From: Branchiostoma belcheri
Lineage: Eukaryota > Chordata > Leptocardii > Amphioxiformes > Branchiostomatidae
Direction: 5' to 3'
DNA length: 64,000 nt
Assembly: GCF_001625305.1 (NCBI RefSeq)
Contig: NW_017803157.1
Location: 1,605,376 to 1,669,375, forward strand
Part shown: piece by piece, positions 12,260 through 23,332 of the stretch
How the letters are laid out: the number at the start of each line of letters is the position of its first letter
How positions within the stretch are numbered: the stretch's first letter is position 1
Notes under the pieces: generated by a model
Told to the model about the DNA's origin: nothing
What the model saw: only the letters and a program-made list of their open reading frames with translations
Database searches by the model: none
Position numbers and translations under genes: made by a program

Positions 12260-13442
12260 CAGTGTTCGAAATACTTTTTTTCAGGTACGTGCAAAATTGC
12301 ACATTGGCAAAATTTTTAGGTGCAATTTGAAAAATTTATGTGCAAAATTATATTTAGCCTTGCATCTTTAGGTTTGCAACTGTTTTACTGTGTATTAACC
12401 TTCTTAGCCTGCCACTGCATATAGAAGTTTTAGTATACATTAAAAAGAAGGGACCAAACAAAACATGAACAATGCTAGTATCATCTGTGTTTATATAAAA
12501 AAAAGAACACACAAAAAAATTTGTCGGCATTAGCTTCAAAGGACGCCGCTAGTGACTTCCGGCCCTCTCACTCGTCATACCGGGGTATCATGTCACGAAC
12601 ACTACAGTTGGAACTTCCACATCTTATACGGCACATAAAGAAAATTTACCAACAGTATGCGAGCAATAAATTTCATTTATTTTGCATATTTTTTTACCTT
12701 GAATATCGTGCATGATATAAGGAAAAAATACTGCTTAGAAAAAAACAACGTAAATTTTTGCTTCTTGGCGCTCCCCTCCCCCTCCTCTAGGGGCGCGTCG
12801 TCAACATCGGCCGCGGCCGCGGGATCCTCGGAGACGGTGGACCCGGTGGCATCTCCCGATCCACCGTCCCCGGCTGCACCAGCCTCTGGTCCACCGCCAC
12901 CGGCTGCACCAGCCTCTGATGCCGGCTGGGCCCGTGAAAAGAACTTGAAAATCGACCCCTTCTTCATGGGCCCTTCTTCATGCTTTACAAATTTCCTGGG
13001 TAGCACTGAATGCTGGGAAATCCGAAAACTCTGTTTTTCACCGAATTTCACCGAAAATTGGACGAAAAAGCCGAAATTACTCTGCCGAAGGACTTCGTCC
13101 CACATCGGGCAACAAGTTTCGCGGGTCTCACCATATTTGGTAAATCAGCTACGTAGGCCTTCGCGTCTTGCCATATTTGGTAAATCATTACGTAGTGCCT
13201 TCGCGTCTTCACCTGGGGACGAGAGCAGCTTGTTCCCAGGATGTTCAGTAAGGAAAACAATATGGCTGCCATGCGCCCAGCGCGATGTCGACATAGCAAG
13301 AAACTTCGGAGATACGCAGTGCAAACATGATATATCGGTATTTTCCAGGTGCAAAATTGCACATTCAAAATATTTTTACTTAGGTGCAAATCTTGAAAAT
13401 TACGTGCAATTTGCACATTGCACCTTTGTATTTCGAACTCTG
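12260..13442. mobile_element. hAT-like DNA transposon, 1183 bp, 5-bp TSD GGTAG
   Basis: The ends CAGTGTTCGAAATAC and GTATTTCGAACTCTG are inverted. GGTAG is present immediately outside both ends (12255-12259 and 13443-13447). The sub-terminal word GTGCAAAATT repeats on both sides. On the minus strand it carries a GC-rich exon-like segment (see 12677-12967). It sits inside the repeat at 11944-13520, whose unbroken duplicate at about 12140-12190 shows the empty site. The CAGTG start and binding-site arrays suggest hAT; the 5-base duplication is shorter than the usual 8. Confidence 0.75.
12677..12967 (-). pseudogene. Transposon-borne first-exon remnant (KKGSIFKFF motif)
   Basis: The reading frame starts MKKGSIFKFFSRAQP, continues through an Ala/Gly/Asp-rich low-complexity stretch with acidic patches and a KKQK basic cluster, then enters AT-rich sequence without further homology. 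It is GC-rich and CpG-rich, unlike its surroundings. Short N-termini of the form basic-x-x-I-x-x-F-F are familiar from hAT-derived and ZNF862-like proteins; no transposase catalytic or dimerisation domain follows. It lies wholly inside the transposon at 12260-13442. I infer a leftover 5' exon of the parental transposase. Confidence 0.4.
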
Positions 13443-13520
13443 GGTAGACATCAGAAATACCTGCACAGCTCCAATTTTACCTGCACTAAGGTGCATCTGC
13501 ACCCAGTATTTTGAGCCCTG

Positions 13521-15311
13521 TATTATTATTGCACAGTAAGAGTTAATAATGTAGACAACCACCTGACACAAACACACACAGACATCAGCTGATTTATGAC
13601 AGTTGACTTCACACCTCCAGACAAATCTACTCACACTGGACACCACTTTTCTGCCTCATAAATTTTTCAACACCAGTTTTTAAATGGGTCACTGGACGTG
13701 TTTGGACACAATGTGTGAGTTTTCTTTTGCGTCTATTTTCAATTTACAAGTCAAACATGAAGATATTCATAGGCTATTTTTACATTTCTACTACATTATT
13801 CATCAAATGAAGATCCACAGTTCACATTTAACAATTCATACGACAAAGATGACTTGAAAGAACATAATCAAAGAAGTAGATGATCGTGATAAAAATCCTT
13901 GTTATCTGAACAGAGAAAAATTTCAACTGCTCAAAATGTAAGGGTTCCATCAGATGATGATGATATACTTTTAACTGTTAGAAATTTCCCTCTGCAGTCT
14001 GGATTTTGTGGAGACATTTTCAATATTGCAGAAAAATTGCAATTTTGCAGACTGAAAAAATCAGGCTAGGAACTCAATGGTGTTGGCCTCCGTGGTTAAG
14101 GCCAAAGGATAATGGCAGAAAGTACAAGTATATTTCCAAATTGCAGTACAAAATTTTGACATTCTGCAATATTGTAGAACACTGAAAAAAGTATTTCTAC
14201 CACTGAACTTAGAAAATGCCTAAAAACCAATCAGATGAAGCTTGCTGTTTCAGGCTCCTTTCATCTTTTTTTTCTAATACTACCTGAAATAATATCATTA
14301 GAGCAGAGTTTAACTAAATAAGGCTACCAAGAACAGAGAGGCCACTGTGTGCTTCTAATGAAAGGGATTAAAAGTACATATCCTCCCTGTAATTTTTCCA
14401 ACATTTCGAAGACCAGAAAAGAAGATAACACATAACAATGCGCGAAACTATCAATTACTATTGTGAACAGCCTGTATTTTGGTGGAAGTGTTTTGTCTCT
14501 GAATAGCAGGCCATGGGAATATAACCCCTTTTTGTAGACGACCTTTCACCTGTGGGGTTCCGTGACCTTTCCAGCTGACCTATCCAACTGCCTCCAGGCA
14601 ACCCTAAACAAAAACACTCAAAATGGCGGGAAAACCGACCAATGGTGTACAGTTACAGGGTGATCATATATTCAAGTTATGCCAAACAGTTGTCTGTCTG
14701 GTACCTTACCTGGCGTTATTGTATGCCAGTGTTCTAGCCAGTGTCTGTCTTTCCGTCATTTGACCGAATTTTGCCTCTCATGACGGGCAAATATTTCACC
14801 TAATCTGTCATCTTTGACAGACAAAAATTGGTGTGTGAAGATACGGATAGAGATACTATACTTTGTCTGCCAGCAAAATTTGCCCCTCAAAATGCAGGAA
14901 ATGGTCTTTCTGGGGGTCAAAAGTTCCAAATTTTCCAGTGGTGCTTGACATGATATTACAGGTACATCAAACAAAATTGAGATGACAAAAAAAATTCAGG
15001 CTAGCTAGACAACTGTAACTACCAGTATGTAATACTATAAAACCTTGGCAAAGGACTGAGAAAGAGCTGCAACACTGGTAGACCATACAGCCAGCTAATT
15101 CAGTTAAAAGCAGTGGTCCATCCATCCTGGTGTCTGTTACCTCTGGCTGGTCTGATCTATGTAACCCTGCCAGACCTTTCAAATAAACAACACATCCTCC
15201 TGTAATTTAAAACTGACAACCACTTGCTGTCTGGGAGGATATCTTCTGGCTATAGGAACCATTATTCATTGTGTCTATGTAGTGTACTGTACAGGTAGCC
15301 ATTGCAGGTAG
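13521..15311. other. Non-coding stretch
   Basis: No exon recognised. AT-rich, with scattered fragments; the block 14740-14950 (TCTGTCTTTCCGTCATTTGAC and following) is a diverged second copy of 3540-3770, so both are an interspersed repeat. Confidence 0.45.
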
Positions 15312-15653
15312 CAGGGCTCGAAATACTGGATGCATATGCACCTTAGTGCAGGTAAAATAGGAGCTGTGCACGTATTTCTGATATCTACCTGCACCTAACC
15401 TGCACTGGTCCATGTGTACTGGTATTATGTATACATGTAGGTATCGCATATCATGTAGGAGCAACTGTTTTTTTTTTTTGGCGTATCTTAATTCTTATTA
15501 CCTGGTGACATAGGAGTATGATTTTTATTTGCTACATTGACTGTTATCACCTACTATTAAGTGTAAGTCTGAGTGGTGCTGGTAAAATTTGTCTGGTGAT
15601 ATAGTGGTGCAGGTAATTTTCAGGCATGCAGAAAAAAAGTATTTCGAGCCCTT
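15312..15653. mobile_element. hAT-like MITE, about 340 bp
   Basis: The left end CAGGGCTCGAAATACTGG and right end GTATTTCGAGCCCT are inverted. GGTAG lies directly before the left end and two bases beyond the right end. Internally ACCTTAGTGCAGGT, TGCACCTAACCTGC and TGGTGCAGGTAA form sub-terminal arrays. This is the best-preserved copy of a family with fragments at 7520, 8855, 11944, 38960-39010 and 44340-44530. Confidence 0.7.
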
Positions 15654-16791
15654 CAGGTAGAGAACAGACCGAAACACTCAACGTCTATCAAGGGAGGTGG
15701 ATCAGCAAGACATATAATTAAGGGGATCAAGACGACATTCTTTTGCAGTGACTTCAGCCCAGTTTGAGAAATACTTGAATGTTCCTATTCGGCTCACCTC
15801 CTATGAACCCAACTAACTCAACACGTCAGAAAAGACTTCCACCTGCCAAAAGCAACACCTACCCTAATGTATGGACAAACATTTATTTTTCAGATTACCA
15901 AACCCATTACTAGTGTATATAACTTTGCCACTTGACTAGTAGTAGGTGGCAATATTTACTTTCTTGTGTCTCTTTTAGATTTTACATCAACCTTGACAAA
16001 GAGCCAATACTGGTAGGTTCCAGTCCTTGGGAACAAAGTAGGAGTCTATTCTCAGTGATACATCAGGAAGTAATCTCACTGAGAGGGTCAAGTTCCAAGG
16101 TTAGAGCTAAGTCATGGGTGGGCTATTTATTTTTCTCCTTACATGCTGTAGTCTCTTGGCAAGCTGCTCAGCCAGTATCTTAACATACTAGTATATTTTT
16201 CCTGATCAATATGTACTGTGTTTTGACTGCTGCCATGTTCTGATTTATTCTTCTGTTTTATAAAAAATAAAAACTGGCAATATCACAATGGGCAAAGAGA
16301 GTTAGAGTTTCTGAACCTTGGAACAACCTGACATCCCATCAAGAGAAGAATACTTTAATGCTAAAAGAAGAATAGTACAAAAACGGGCCTACTACTAGCA
16401 AACATTACAACCAGCTGCAACTTACAATGACACCTGCAAGCCGTGTGTGTATCATAATTCAGAACTCAATCAAACGGTAGGACAGGATTCAAACCCCCAA
16501 CCAATGGGAGCGTGATTCGGGTACAGGTACAGGATTGCCAACCACCTGTCCCTAGGCCTAACTACATCTCAAATTCCAGCGAACCCCTATAGCCTGTCAT
16601 TACAGGAAGTAATCTGAGCTGATCTGTGCATCAGTTCAGACATTACTGCAGGTCTGTGTGAGACCACAACAGGTGGGTCTCATCCAGACAGGAGACTATT
16701 ATCCTTCTCCACCACTGTCTCTGGCCTTACAGCACCTAAATCCAAGAAGTTAGAACTCTGGAAAGGCACTGTTAGATTACTTGGAACTTAA
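15654..16791. other. Non-coding stretch
   Basis: No gene recognised. At 16485-16495 the reverse strand reads GGTTTGAATCC, which resembles a tRNA/SINE B box, but no matching cloverleaf or SINE body was seen. Confidence 0.4.
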
Positions 16792-17169
16792 TTAAAGGCA
16801 TCCAATACAATTTTAGGGCGGTAAAACAAAATATAATTTGGATCGTAGATGAGGAAATCTGTCTAATATTAACATTTACTGCCATTTCTTGGCATATTTT
16901 TGTCATTATTTCCTAATTGAAGCATTTGAAATAGCCCCAAGACAAGGTATGCGATTTTTTTTATTTTTGGGGGTATCACCAACAAATTTCTAGAACCACC
17001 ATATAATATGAAACAAGCAATCGTTTTCTGTCAGGGACATTGCATGTTTGCCTCACAGATATCAGGATGCGATAGGGTTAAATCAACTTACTATATTTAA
17101 AAAATAACCAGGAAATTGACTTTGAAAATCCAAGTTCTACTTCCCTGAAATTGCCTAGGGTGCCTTTAA
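16792..17169. mobile_element. TTAA-flanked MITE, about 378 bp
   Basis: The element starts TTAA-AGGCATCC and ends AGGGTGCCT-TTAA, so inverted ends are bordered by TTAA on each side, as in piggyBac or Kolobok elements. Diverged copies lie at about 11504-11840, 19640-19935, 34530-34862 and 46455-46770; the last two are in the opposite orientation inside CDKL2 introns. Non-coding. Confidence 0.7.
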
Positions 17170-17206
17170 CGATGAGGAATCATTAACGAGTGCTACTAGT
17201 AATTAC

Positions 17207-17275
17207 CTGTGGTGTCCTCTCATTGGGTGGCGTCATGAGGCTCTTCCGTAGCTGTCTGTCGACGTATGACGCCAT
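17207..17275 (-). CDS. Candidate first coding exon of an unidentified gene
   Basis: The minus strand reads ATG in a GCC-ATG-GCG context and encodes MASYVDRQLRKSLMTPPNER followed by TPQ (23 codons), then a GTAATT donor. The segment is GC-rich and CpG-containing, as is the upstream sequence to about 17470, which fits a promoter region. The composition (basic helix, then Pro/Thr) looks like a real N-terminus, but I do not recognise the protein, and I found no convincing second exon in phase between here and position 1. The rest of the gene may lie beyond the left edge of the window. If so, everything from 1 to 17 kb would be its introns. Confidence 0.4.
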
Positions 17276-18011
17276 GGCGATATTCCGCTCTTAGGCCGCT
17301 CTTCACAATCAATCAACTCTCTCCAGAAGAGCACTTCGCACCAGGAGTTAAAATGCCGACGACCGTTCTGCTGCAAAGCTAAGAGATCTCCGAGGAAATC
17401 CAACAGGGAATAAAATCCAGACAGCGATCGATGGAGGGAGCTCGTAGCAGCCTTGGCTCCCCTCCCATTCTGGTCATTAAAGTTTTAACTGGATTGGTCA
17501 GACTGGGAAACACCACTGGGAGCACAACTCTCCGGCGTACGTACTGTGGTCAGACTCAGGGGGAAGACTTGGGTCTGTACTGTGGAGGTTGTTCCTAGCC
17601 AACTGTTGTCACTTTCCATTCAGAGCTCCTGTAATTTAAAAGTGAGGAGAGTAAGATTTAGTTCAATTGTAATGGGTTCACTTCAAGTGCCAGCAACTGG
17701 TCAGTCTAACACTAGTAACAGGTCTGGACCTTTTACTAAGTTTTAGCCTTGCAGTTAGTGGTTCATGAGCTGGCATCCAATTCGCACCAGAAGACTGTAC
17801 TACTTGCCCCTTTGTGTTTCATAATGTCACCAAGTGCCCAATGTCTACAAATTAAAGACGACCTGAAACACTAACACCACCTGGAGTAGGTTATAATTAT
17901 GGATAAGTGTTGGGTGGTGGTTGGAGCAAGGATGGGATCAAATATCACATTATAATGTAACTGGTACTAAATGGCTTCTATGGAAATTAAGGGCTTAACG
18001 TTATACTAGAA
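17276..18011. other. GC-richer flank, then non-coding sequence
   Basis: 17276-17480 is CpG-rich and could be the promoter and 5' UTR of the exon at 17207-17275 on the minus strand. Nothing else recognised. Confidence 0.3.
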
Positions 18012-18164
18012 TAGTCTCTAACAGACTCCTTTGCAGGCTGAATAAATAGTAGAACTTGGCAAAGGGGGAAATCATTGGCCAGAGGAGTTGTTTGCCTGCA
18101 GTTGTTTGCCTGCACGCCGATTTCTACTATTTATTCAGCCTGCAAAGGAGTCTGGTAGAGACTA
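18012..18164. mobile_element. MITE with 43-bp TIRs and 9-bp TSD (Mutator-like)
   Basis: The arms 18012-18054 and 18122-18164 are inverted with a single mismatch and start TAGTCTCTA(A/C)CAGACTC. The nine bases ATACTAGAA occur directly outside both ends (18003-18011 and 18165-18173). Nine-base duplications with long inverted repeats are the mark of Mutator-like (MULE) elements. It is 153 bp with no coding capacity. The near-identity of the arms and the perfect duplication suggest a recent insertion. Confidence 0.85.
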
Positions 18165-18173
18165 ATACTAGAA

Positions 18174-21100
18174 ACCTGTCAGTACAACTACAAACTAAAA
18201 ATCAAATTGCAACTACTAAAAAATTAAGAGATTTATCGCAATCTGCATAGTTTTTTTTATTCTCTTTAGTTCTTCATTCAACCGGTGTTAATTTTGAAAA
18301 GATCAGTCGATACGAGTGTTTTTGAAATCGACCACACCTGCCCCCCTCAAAACAAAACAACATACAGTAATTTACAACAACACACATAAATTTACACCAC
18401 AATATTATTTGTATACAAGCCCACTACCTCGTAATTCTTGCAGTTGATCATATACTACATAATATACAGTAGCAACGTAAAATTTGAAAGGTTATCTGCT
18501 ATTGTTCGACAAAAATCCTATGGATGTAGGTTAGATAATTTTTGGCCTGGGGCAACACGAGTATCGCTCACAAGTGGGTGGACTAACCACTGCCTGTAGT
18601 GAAACACATCCCAAATCAAAACCTGATCCCGCGGGTTTTTATTTGCAGACGACTTTAGTCTGCACAAGTGTGTGTGGACCCCGTGTTGTGAGCTCTGAGC
18701 CCTTTGAACACTCTGTACTCTGTACGTAGATCTGACCCGACATATTCAGCTGGCGACATGTTTCACAGAGGCAGACGACAGATTTGACAGCCAGGGTACA
18801 ACAAACTGCACTAAACACTGCGGCCATCGACATGTATAGGGCAGGCAGGACAGCAGTTACGGCAAAGTTTACATCAGATTTCCTTTACGAAAAGCTAGCA
18901 GGGTGTGTGATCGGAGTTCTTAGATCAAAGGTCTTGGCTGGAAAGCGTTGAAAAGGTCCCGATACGCGAGTTGGCACGGGGCGAAGCAGTTGACAGTTTG
19001 TACGGTTGTCACTCAAGGGAGTCTGCTACACTGTTTAGCGGTCTCAGACCGTGACGTTTATGATTTTTCACAGTCCTCAAAACGTTTTATAACGGCTAGC
19101 TCTGTGCAGGCTTCTTTTTGGATACCATCCTCACGTCCTCTTGGGTTCACACACACAGGAAAATATAAATATTTACATACCTTGAGTCGGAAACATGCTA
19201 TCGAATCGACCGGTCCCGACGCCAAATTTTTCGGTGATACGATCAGCCGGAACTGGACGTTTGGACTGTGGTCCTTCGCGGGAAAATGCCTCTCCCGGAC
19301 TTATACCGCACTCTGAACAGCTAGAACTTCTACCTGAACTTACGACAGCCTTCCCCTACCTGACCCTACCTAACGATTACTCTCGAAGGCGCTAATTTGC
19401 CCGAAAGTCACCAAACAAATCAGACAAATCCAAACACCCCAACCCGACTCGGGTCCTCCATGATACTCCCTGTGGGTCACGTGACGGGGAATTGATTGGT
19501 CCGAGCAAGTGCGCGTTCTCGTTCCCAGGGCGAAATCCCAACTGTTGCGGGAAGTTTTTTGTTTGCTGCACAGCGTCACCCAGCGGCAAGATGAGGAACT
19601 GTCTTTTGCACTTATTACAGTTGTTACTAGTACTTGTTCATCCAACACCCAGTGCAAAACAAATGTATTCTGGATGAGTAAATCTGTCTGATATTGAAAT
19701 TTGCTGCCATTTCATCATCATTTCATACTTGAAGCATTTGAAATAGCCCAGAAGTAAGCCACGTGAGGCCTCTCAACATTTTTTGGGTACCACCCAAAAA
19801 TGCCTCTAAAGGTGTAAAACAATGCCACATCTGTAAGTCGCCATTTTGTTACCTTTTCTGTAAGAAATAACTTCAAAGACACCAGCCACCTTCCATTTTG
19901 AGTCACCTTTTAATATTCAAAAAAAGTTGTAATTCAAGAATTTAACCCTCCTTACATAATGACTTTGGTTCATTGTACATATCATAAAAACATCTAAAAC
20001 AGACATCACTGAAACTATCTGTCTAAATTAAATTGAATAATAGTATAGAAAAGTATACACACGTGCATTACAGTGGCTCACACATTCCTTTTCATATGTT
20101 ACATGTAACGTTAGTTAAATTAAAATGAGTTATCACGCAAAAATCAAACTTGTAACACGTTATACTGATGAAAAATAGCTTGAAGATAGTGAATGCTACT
20201 GAAACATCTGACTCTTATGACAATTTATCTGGCTGCTGGGCATATTTTCTCTAATGCAAACTACAAATATAACAGGTCGACGAGGGCATTACAAAAGATA
20301 TACCTTTCCATTCCATCATATAGACCTCATTATGACACATACCAAGGAGGCAACTAATTTCCTCCTTGCATAAAGTTACTGCAGTTTGGTGTATGGTGTC
20401 CAAAAAATGTTCCCAATTTATTCTGTTTAAGACATTATTTAGTGGCTAATATTCCTCTCCATATTAAAGCATATAAAAGGTATACAACACACTTACTTAA
20501 TTGATTGCACGTTTTGACACTGAGTCTGCCCCCTGAATTTGGCATTTGTCTGACTTCATTATTCAAAATTTACAAATTTCCACTATAAGTATTTCAAATT
20601 TTTGACACAACTGCCTATTGGAATGTCTATGTCCTTATACATTTGTACTTGCACCAAATAAGTCTTTCTCACCTAACACATTTATTTCTGTCTCTTACAT
20701 AATTTTATCTCATTTGCATTGGTTTACTATGGCAAAAGTAATTTGTTTTCCACATCCTCCACATAAAACCCTGGTTAACTAGAAAGGCCGACATTTGCTT
20801 TGGAGCAAATACAGCAATGGCTTCACCACATTTTACGACATGGCAGGGAAAGAATGAGAAACACAAGGGAAAACAATGCTTTACATTGATATAACTATAG
20901 TATGAAGTAACATACAACTAAGACTACAACAGTTGGATAGCTATTCCCTACATTATTGGTTAGGATTTTTAATTGCATAATGCAAACTGTTGATTTTCAA
21001 GAAAAAAGAAGCGTTCATGCCCCGCATTCCAATGCTGGAGCAGGAAAGCTTAAAATACCTACCAAAACACTTGAATACAGACCTACTGTCAGTATGGAAT

Positions 21101-21702
21101 GGCTCTGTGCAGGTATTAATTAAGTTAAGCCTGTTAAATTCCAACAGCCAATCAGCAAGGAGAATAGAGGAAAGCTGCATGCCTATTGGTTGATGCCCTG
21201 CATTCCATTGTGATGACTCATGCCCAAATGTGGTAACACTGCACACTAACTCAGTAATACATTTGCTATAACACAGCCAAAAAACTCAAATAAAACCATT
21301 CTAAAAGCCTGTATCACAAAAATTAAAAAACGCCTGGGGGTATTTGCCTACTGTACCTCCATACCAAATTTCAGGTCCTTAGGCCTCAAAATGAAGAAGC
21401 TGAATCCATTTAAAGAAATGGCAGGAGGAGAAGAAGAAGGAGGAGAATCATGAGAAAAAGCAATATGGTTTCACCACTTTGTGGTGAACCCATAAATACT
21501 GTACTTAAGAGCTCAGTGTTATAATGTATCATGAATAAACAAAACCATCAAAGTATAACACATGATCTCTATCTTAGGTACATGGATGATTAATGATGAT
21601 GTACATTAATAAATTTGTCTCTTTTTGGTGGGAAAATTGGAATTTAAGCATGACAGGCACTTCTACAGAAAAGAGAAACACCAGATGATGATGACGATGT
21701 TG
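18174..21702. other. Non-coding stretch between element and MZB1-like gene
   Basis: 18600-19620 is relatively CpG-rich and could be a promoter or unannotated 5' exon, but no exon with convincing coding signal was found. 19640-19935 is a TTAA-type repeat fragment. 21290-21490 (ACCAAATTTCAGGTCC and following) looks like an interspersed repeat just past the MZB1-like stop and may be within its 3' UTR. Confidence 0.4.
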
Positions 21703-23332
21703 TCACAATTCTTCCTTTTCTTTCTCTTCCTCCACTTTCTTGGTTTTCTTGTTCTTGGGGTGACAGGGTCCGTTGGACTCCTTACACAAGAATTTCTCCA
21801 GAGTTGTCTTGCTCTTAAAGACGTCGTACAGCTCTTCTTCTCCTTCAATTCCAACGTAGTTGTAGCACATCTCCTTCAACCTAGAGAGATTTCAGAAATT
21901 TCACTTTTGTTACCCCTGATGCCTAGCATACCATAATGATATAGACTTTTATTGAACATTGATTAACAATTACATGTACATGTATTTAAAAGGGAGGAAG
22001 GAAGGAAGGAAAGAAGGTAGAAAGGAAGGAAGGAAAGAAGGAAGCAAGGAAGGGAAAAAGGAAGAAAGAAAGAAAAAAAGCACATAAAATCCACAGCCAG
22101 TAGAATTTGCTAAGGAGGCATCAATGCCAAGAAAATCTAGTGCTGGAGGATCCCTGACTGAGACTTGAGTTTCCTCACCTGTACGGCCACTTGCCTCCCC
22201 CCTGCATGACTCCAGGCACCTCTTTAGTCTCCAGACCAGGACCAGACAGCCTCTTCAGACCATCAACCTCCTTAATGCCATAGCTGAAACAAAATATCGT
22301 TCATACATCAGACATAACCGGTTCAGGTATTTTTGATACCTTGAACAAGGATAGAAAATTGTAAAACAAATACAGATTCTTTATTGACTCAACAAAAGTA
22401 CAGGGATTTTCGTATGATCTACTAAAATTTTAATATTAGTAGACCACAATCTTTAGTAGATTTAAACGAAAACCGAGAAAAATAGGGTTTCAGTCAGGCA
22501 CAGTACGTTCTGCTGGCATGCCTTTCACGGTAATTCAGGTTAAGATAATACTCACTCATCCCAGGATGCTTCGCACACCTCCTCAAACGTGTCAATGATC
22601 TCCGACTCACTCAGGGTCTTTGTTCGCTTCTTGGTTACCTTCTCCAGCCTCTCTGTAAACTGAAGAAAAAACAATATATGTAAGTTAGTATCTATGTCTG
22701 CCATCACCAGTTAATACCATGTATGTGTAAAGATAAATGAGTAAAAGTTACATGTTTATAAGGACTAATGTGAAATGTTTGGAATTAACTCTTACCTAGC
22801 CTGGTGCTTCATTTCAATATACCTGCTGAAAGATCATACATCTGCACAACACACTTGATACACCTACCTATACAACACACCTGTACAACACATCTGATAC
22901 ACGTTGCTGTACAACACACCTGTACAACACACCCGTACAACACATGACCAACACACATCATCTGTCTGTATCTGTATCTGTATAGCCGGTATAACCGCCT
23001 TTCGGCGTAACACACCACATCATATACCCTACCTGTACAACACCTGTACAACACACCTGTTACACCTACCTGTACAACACATTTGACCACACACCTACAT
23101 AGCACACATGTACAAGACTCCTCACCTTGTAAGCAATAATCCTACAGGCGTCACACTTCAGATAGTCCGGCATGTGCATAGACTCGGACTCTTCGCTGTT
23201 CACGTCTGGTCCCGAGAACTTGATACTGCCGATCTTCTGGTCTTGTTGTGCACGGGCACAGGTGGTAAACAACACCATCAAAACAAACAACATGTGCCAC
23301 GACAACACACTACAGTCAAGCCTAGCTGCCAT
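21703..23332 (-). CDS. MZB1: MZB1-like ER-resident saposin-type protein
   Basis: Exons (minus): 23332-23126, 22659-22556, 22283-22179, 21880-21703; all junctions GT-AG, 594 bases, 197 aa (human MZB1 is 189). Residues 1-28 are a hydrophobic signal peptide. The conserved core follows: HMPDYLKCDACRIIAYK at about 53-69, a single Cys before ASWDDYGIKEVD, GPGLET, KWPYRLKEMCYNYVG, LCKES and GPC. This matches the CDAC / C..W.DYGV.EVD / WP.RL...C..Y.G / LC...GxC pattern of MZB1 (pERp1). The chain ends KEEL, an ER-retrieval signal like the REEL of the mammalian protein, after a Lys/Glu tail. In mammals MZB1 is an ER co-chaperone acting with GRP94/BiP in antibody-secreting cells; here the client is unknown. 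The start is the first ATG, directly ahead of the signal peptide. Confidence 0.85.
21989..22080. repeat. (GGAA)n-type purine microsatellite in MZB1-like intron 3
   Basis: Imperfect GGAA/AGAA run on the plus strand between coding exons 3 and 4. Confidence 0.9.
22840..23110. repeat. Degenerate CCTGTACAACACA tandem repeat in MZB1-like intron 1
   Basis: Words CCTGTACAACACA(C) recur at irregular 14-30 base spacing through most of intron 1, interrupted at about 22960-23010 by a different short sequence. On the minus strand this makes open frames rich in Cys-Val-Val; these are artefacts of the repeat. Confidence 0.8.

Larger units (their letters stand above)
11944..13520. mobile_element. hAT-like non-autonomous repeat interrupted by a second element
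   Basis: The left end CAGGGTTCAAAATC and right end ATTTTGAGCCCTG are inverted and match the end style of 15312-15653 and 24123-24450. Without the inner element at 12260-13442 it would be about 394 bp. Sub-terminal words TACCTGCACC and ACCTGCACAGCTCCAATT repeat several times, as expected for transposase-binding arrays. No clear duplication was seen at the outer ends. Confidence 0.55.

Noticed and set aside
12657-13514. Plus-strand 285-codon open frame
   Set aside because: Runs through a transposon, its TIR and the host repeat; the minus strand has the better coding signal in the GC-rich part.
16470-16510. Second tRNA/SINE B box on the minus strand
   Set aside because: Single 11-base match without supporting structure.
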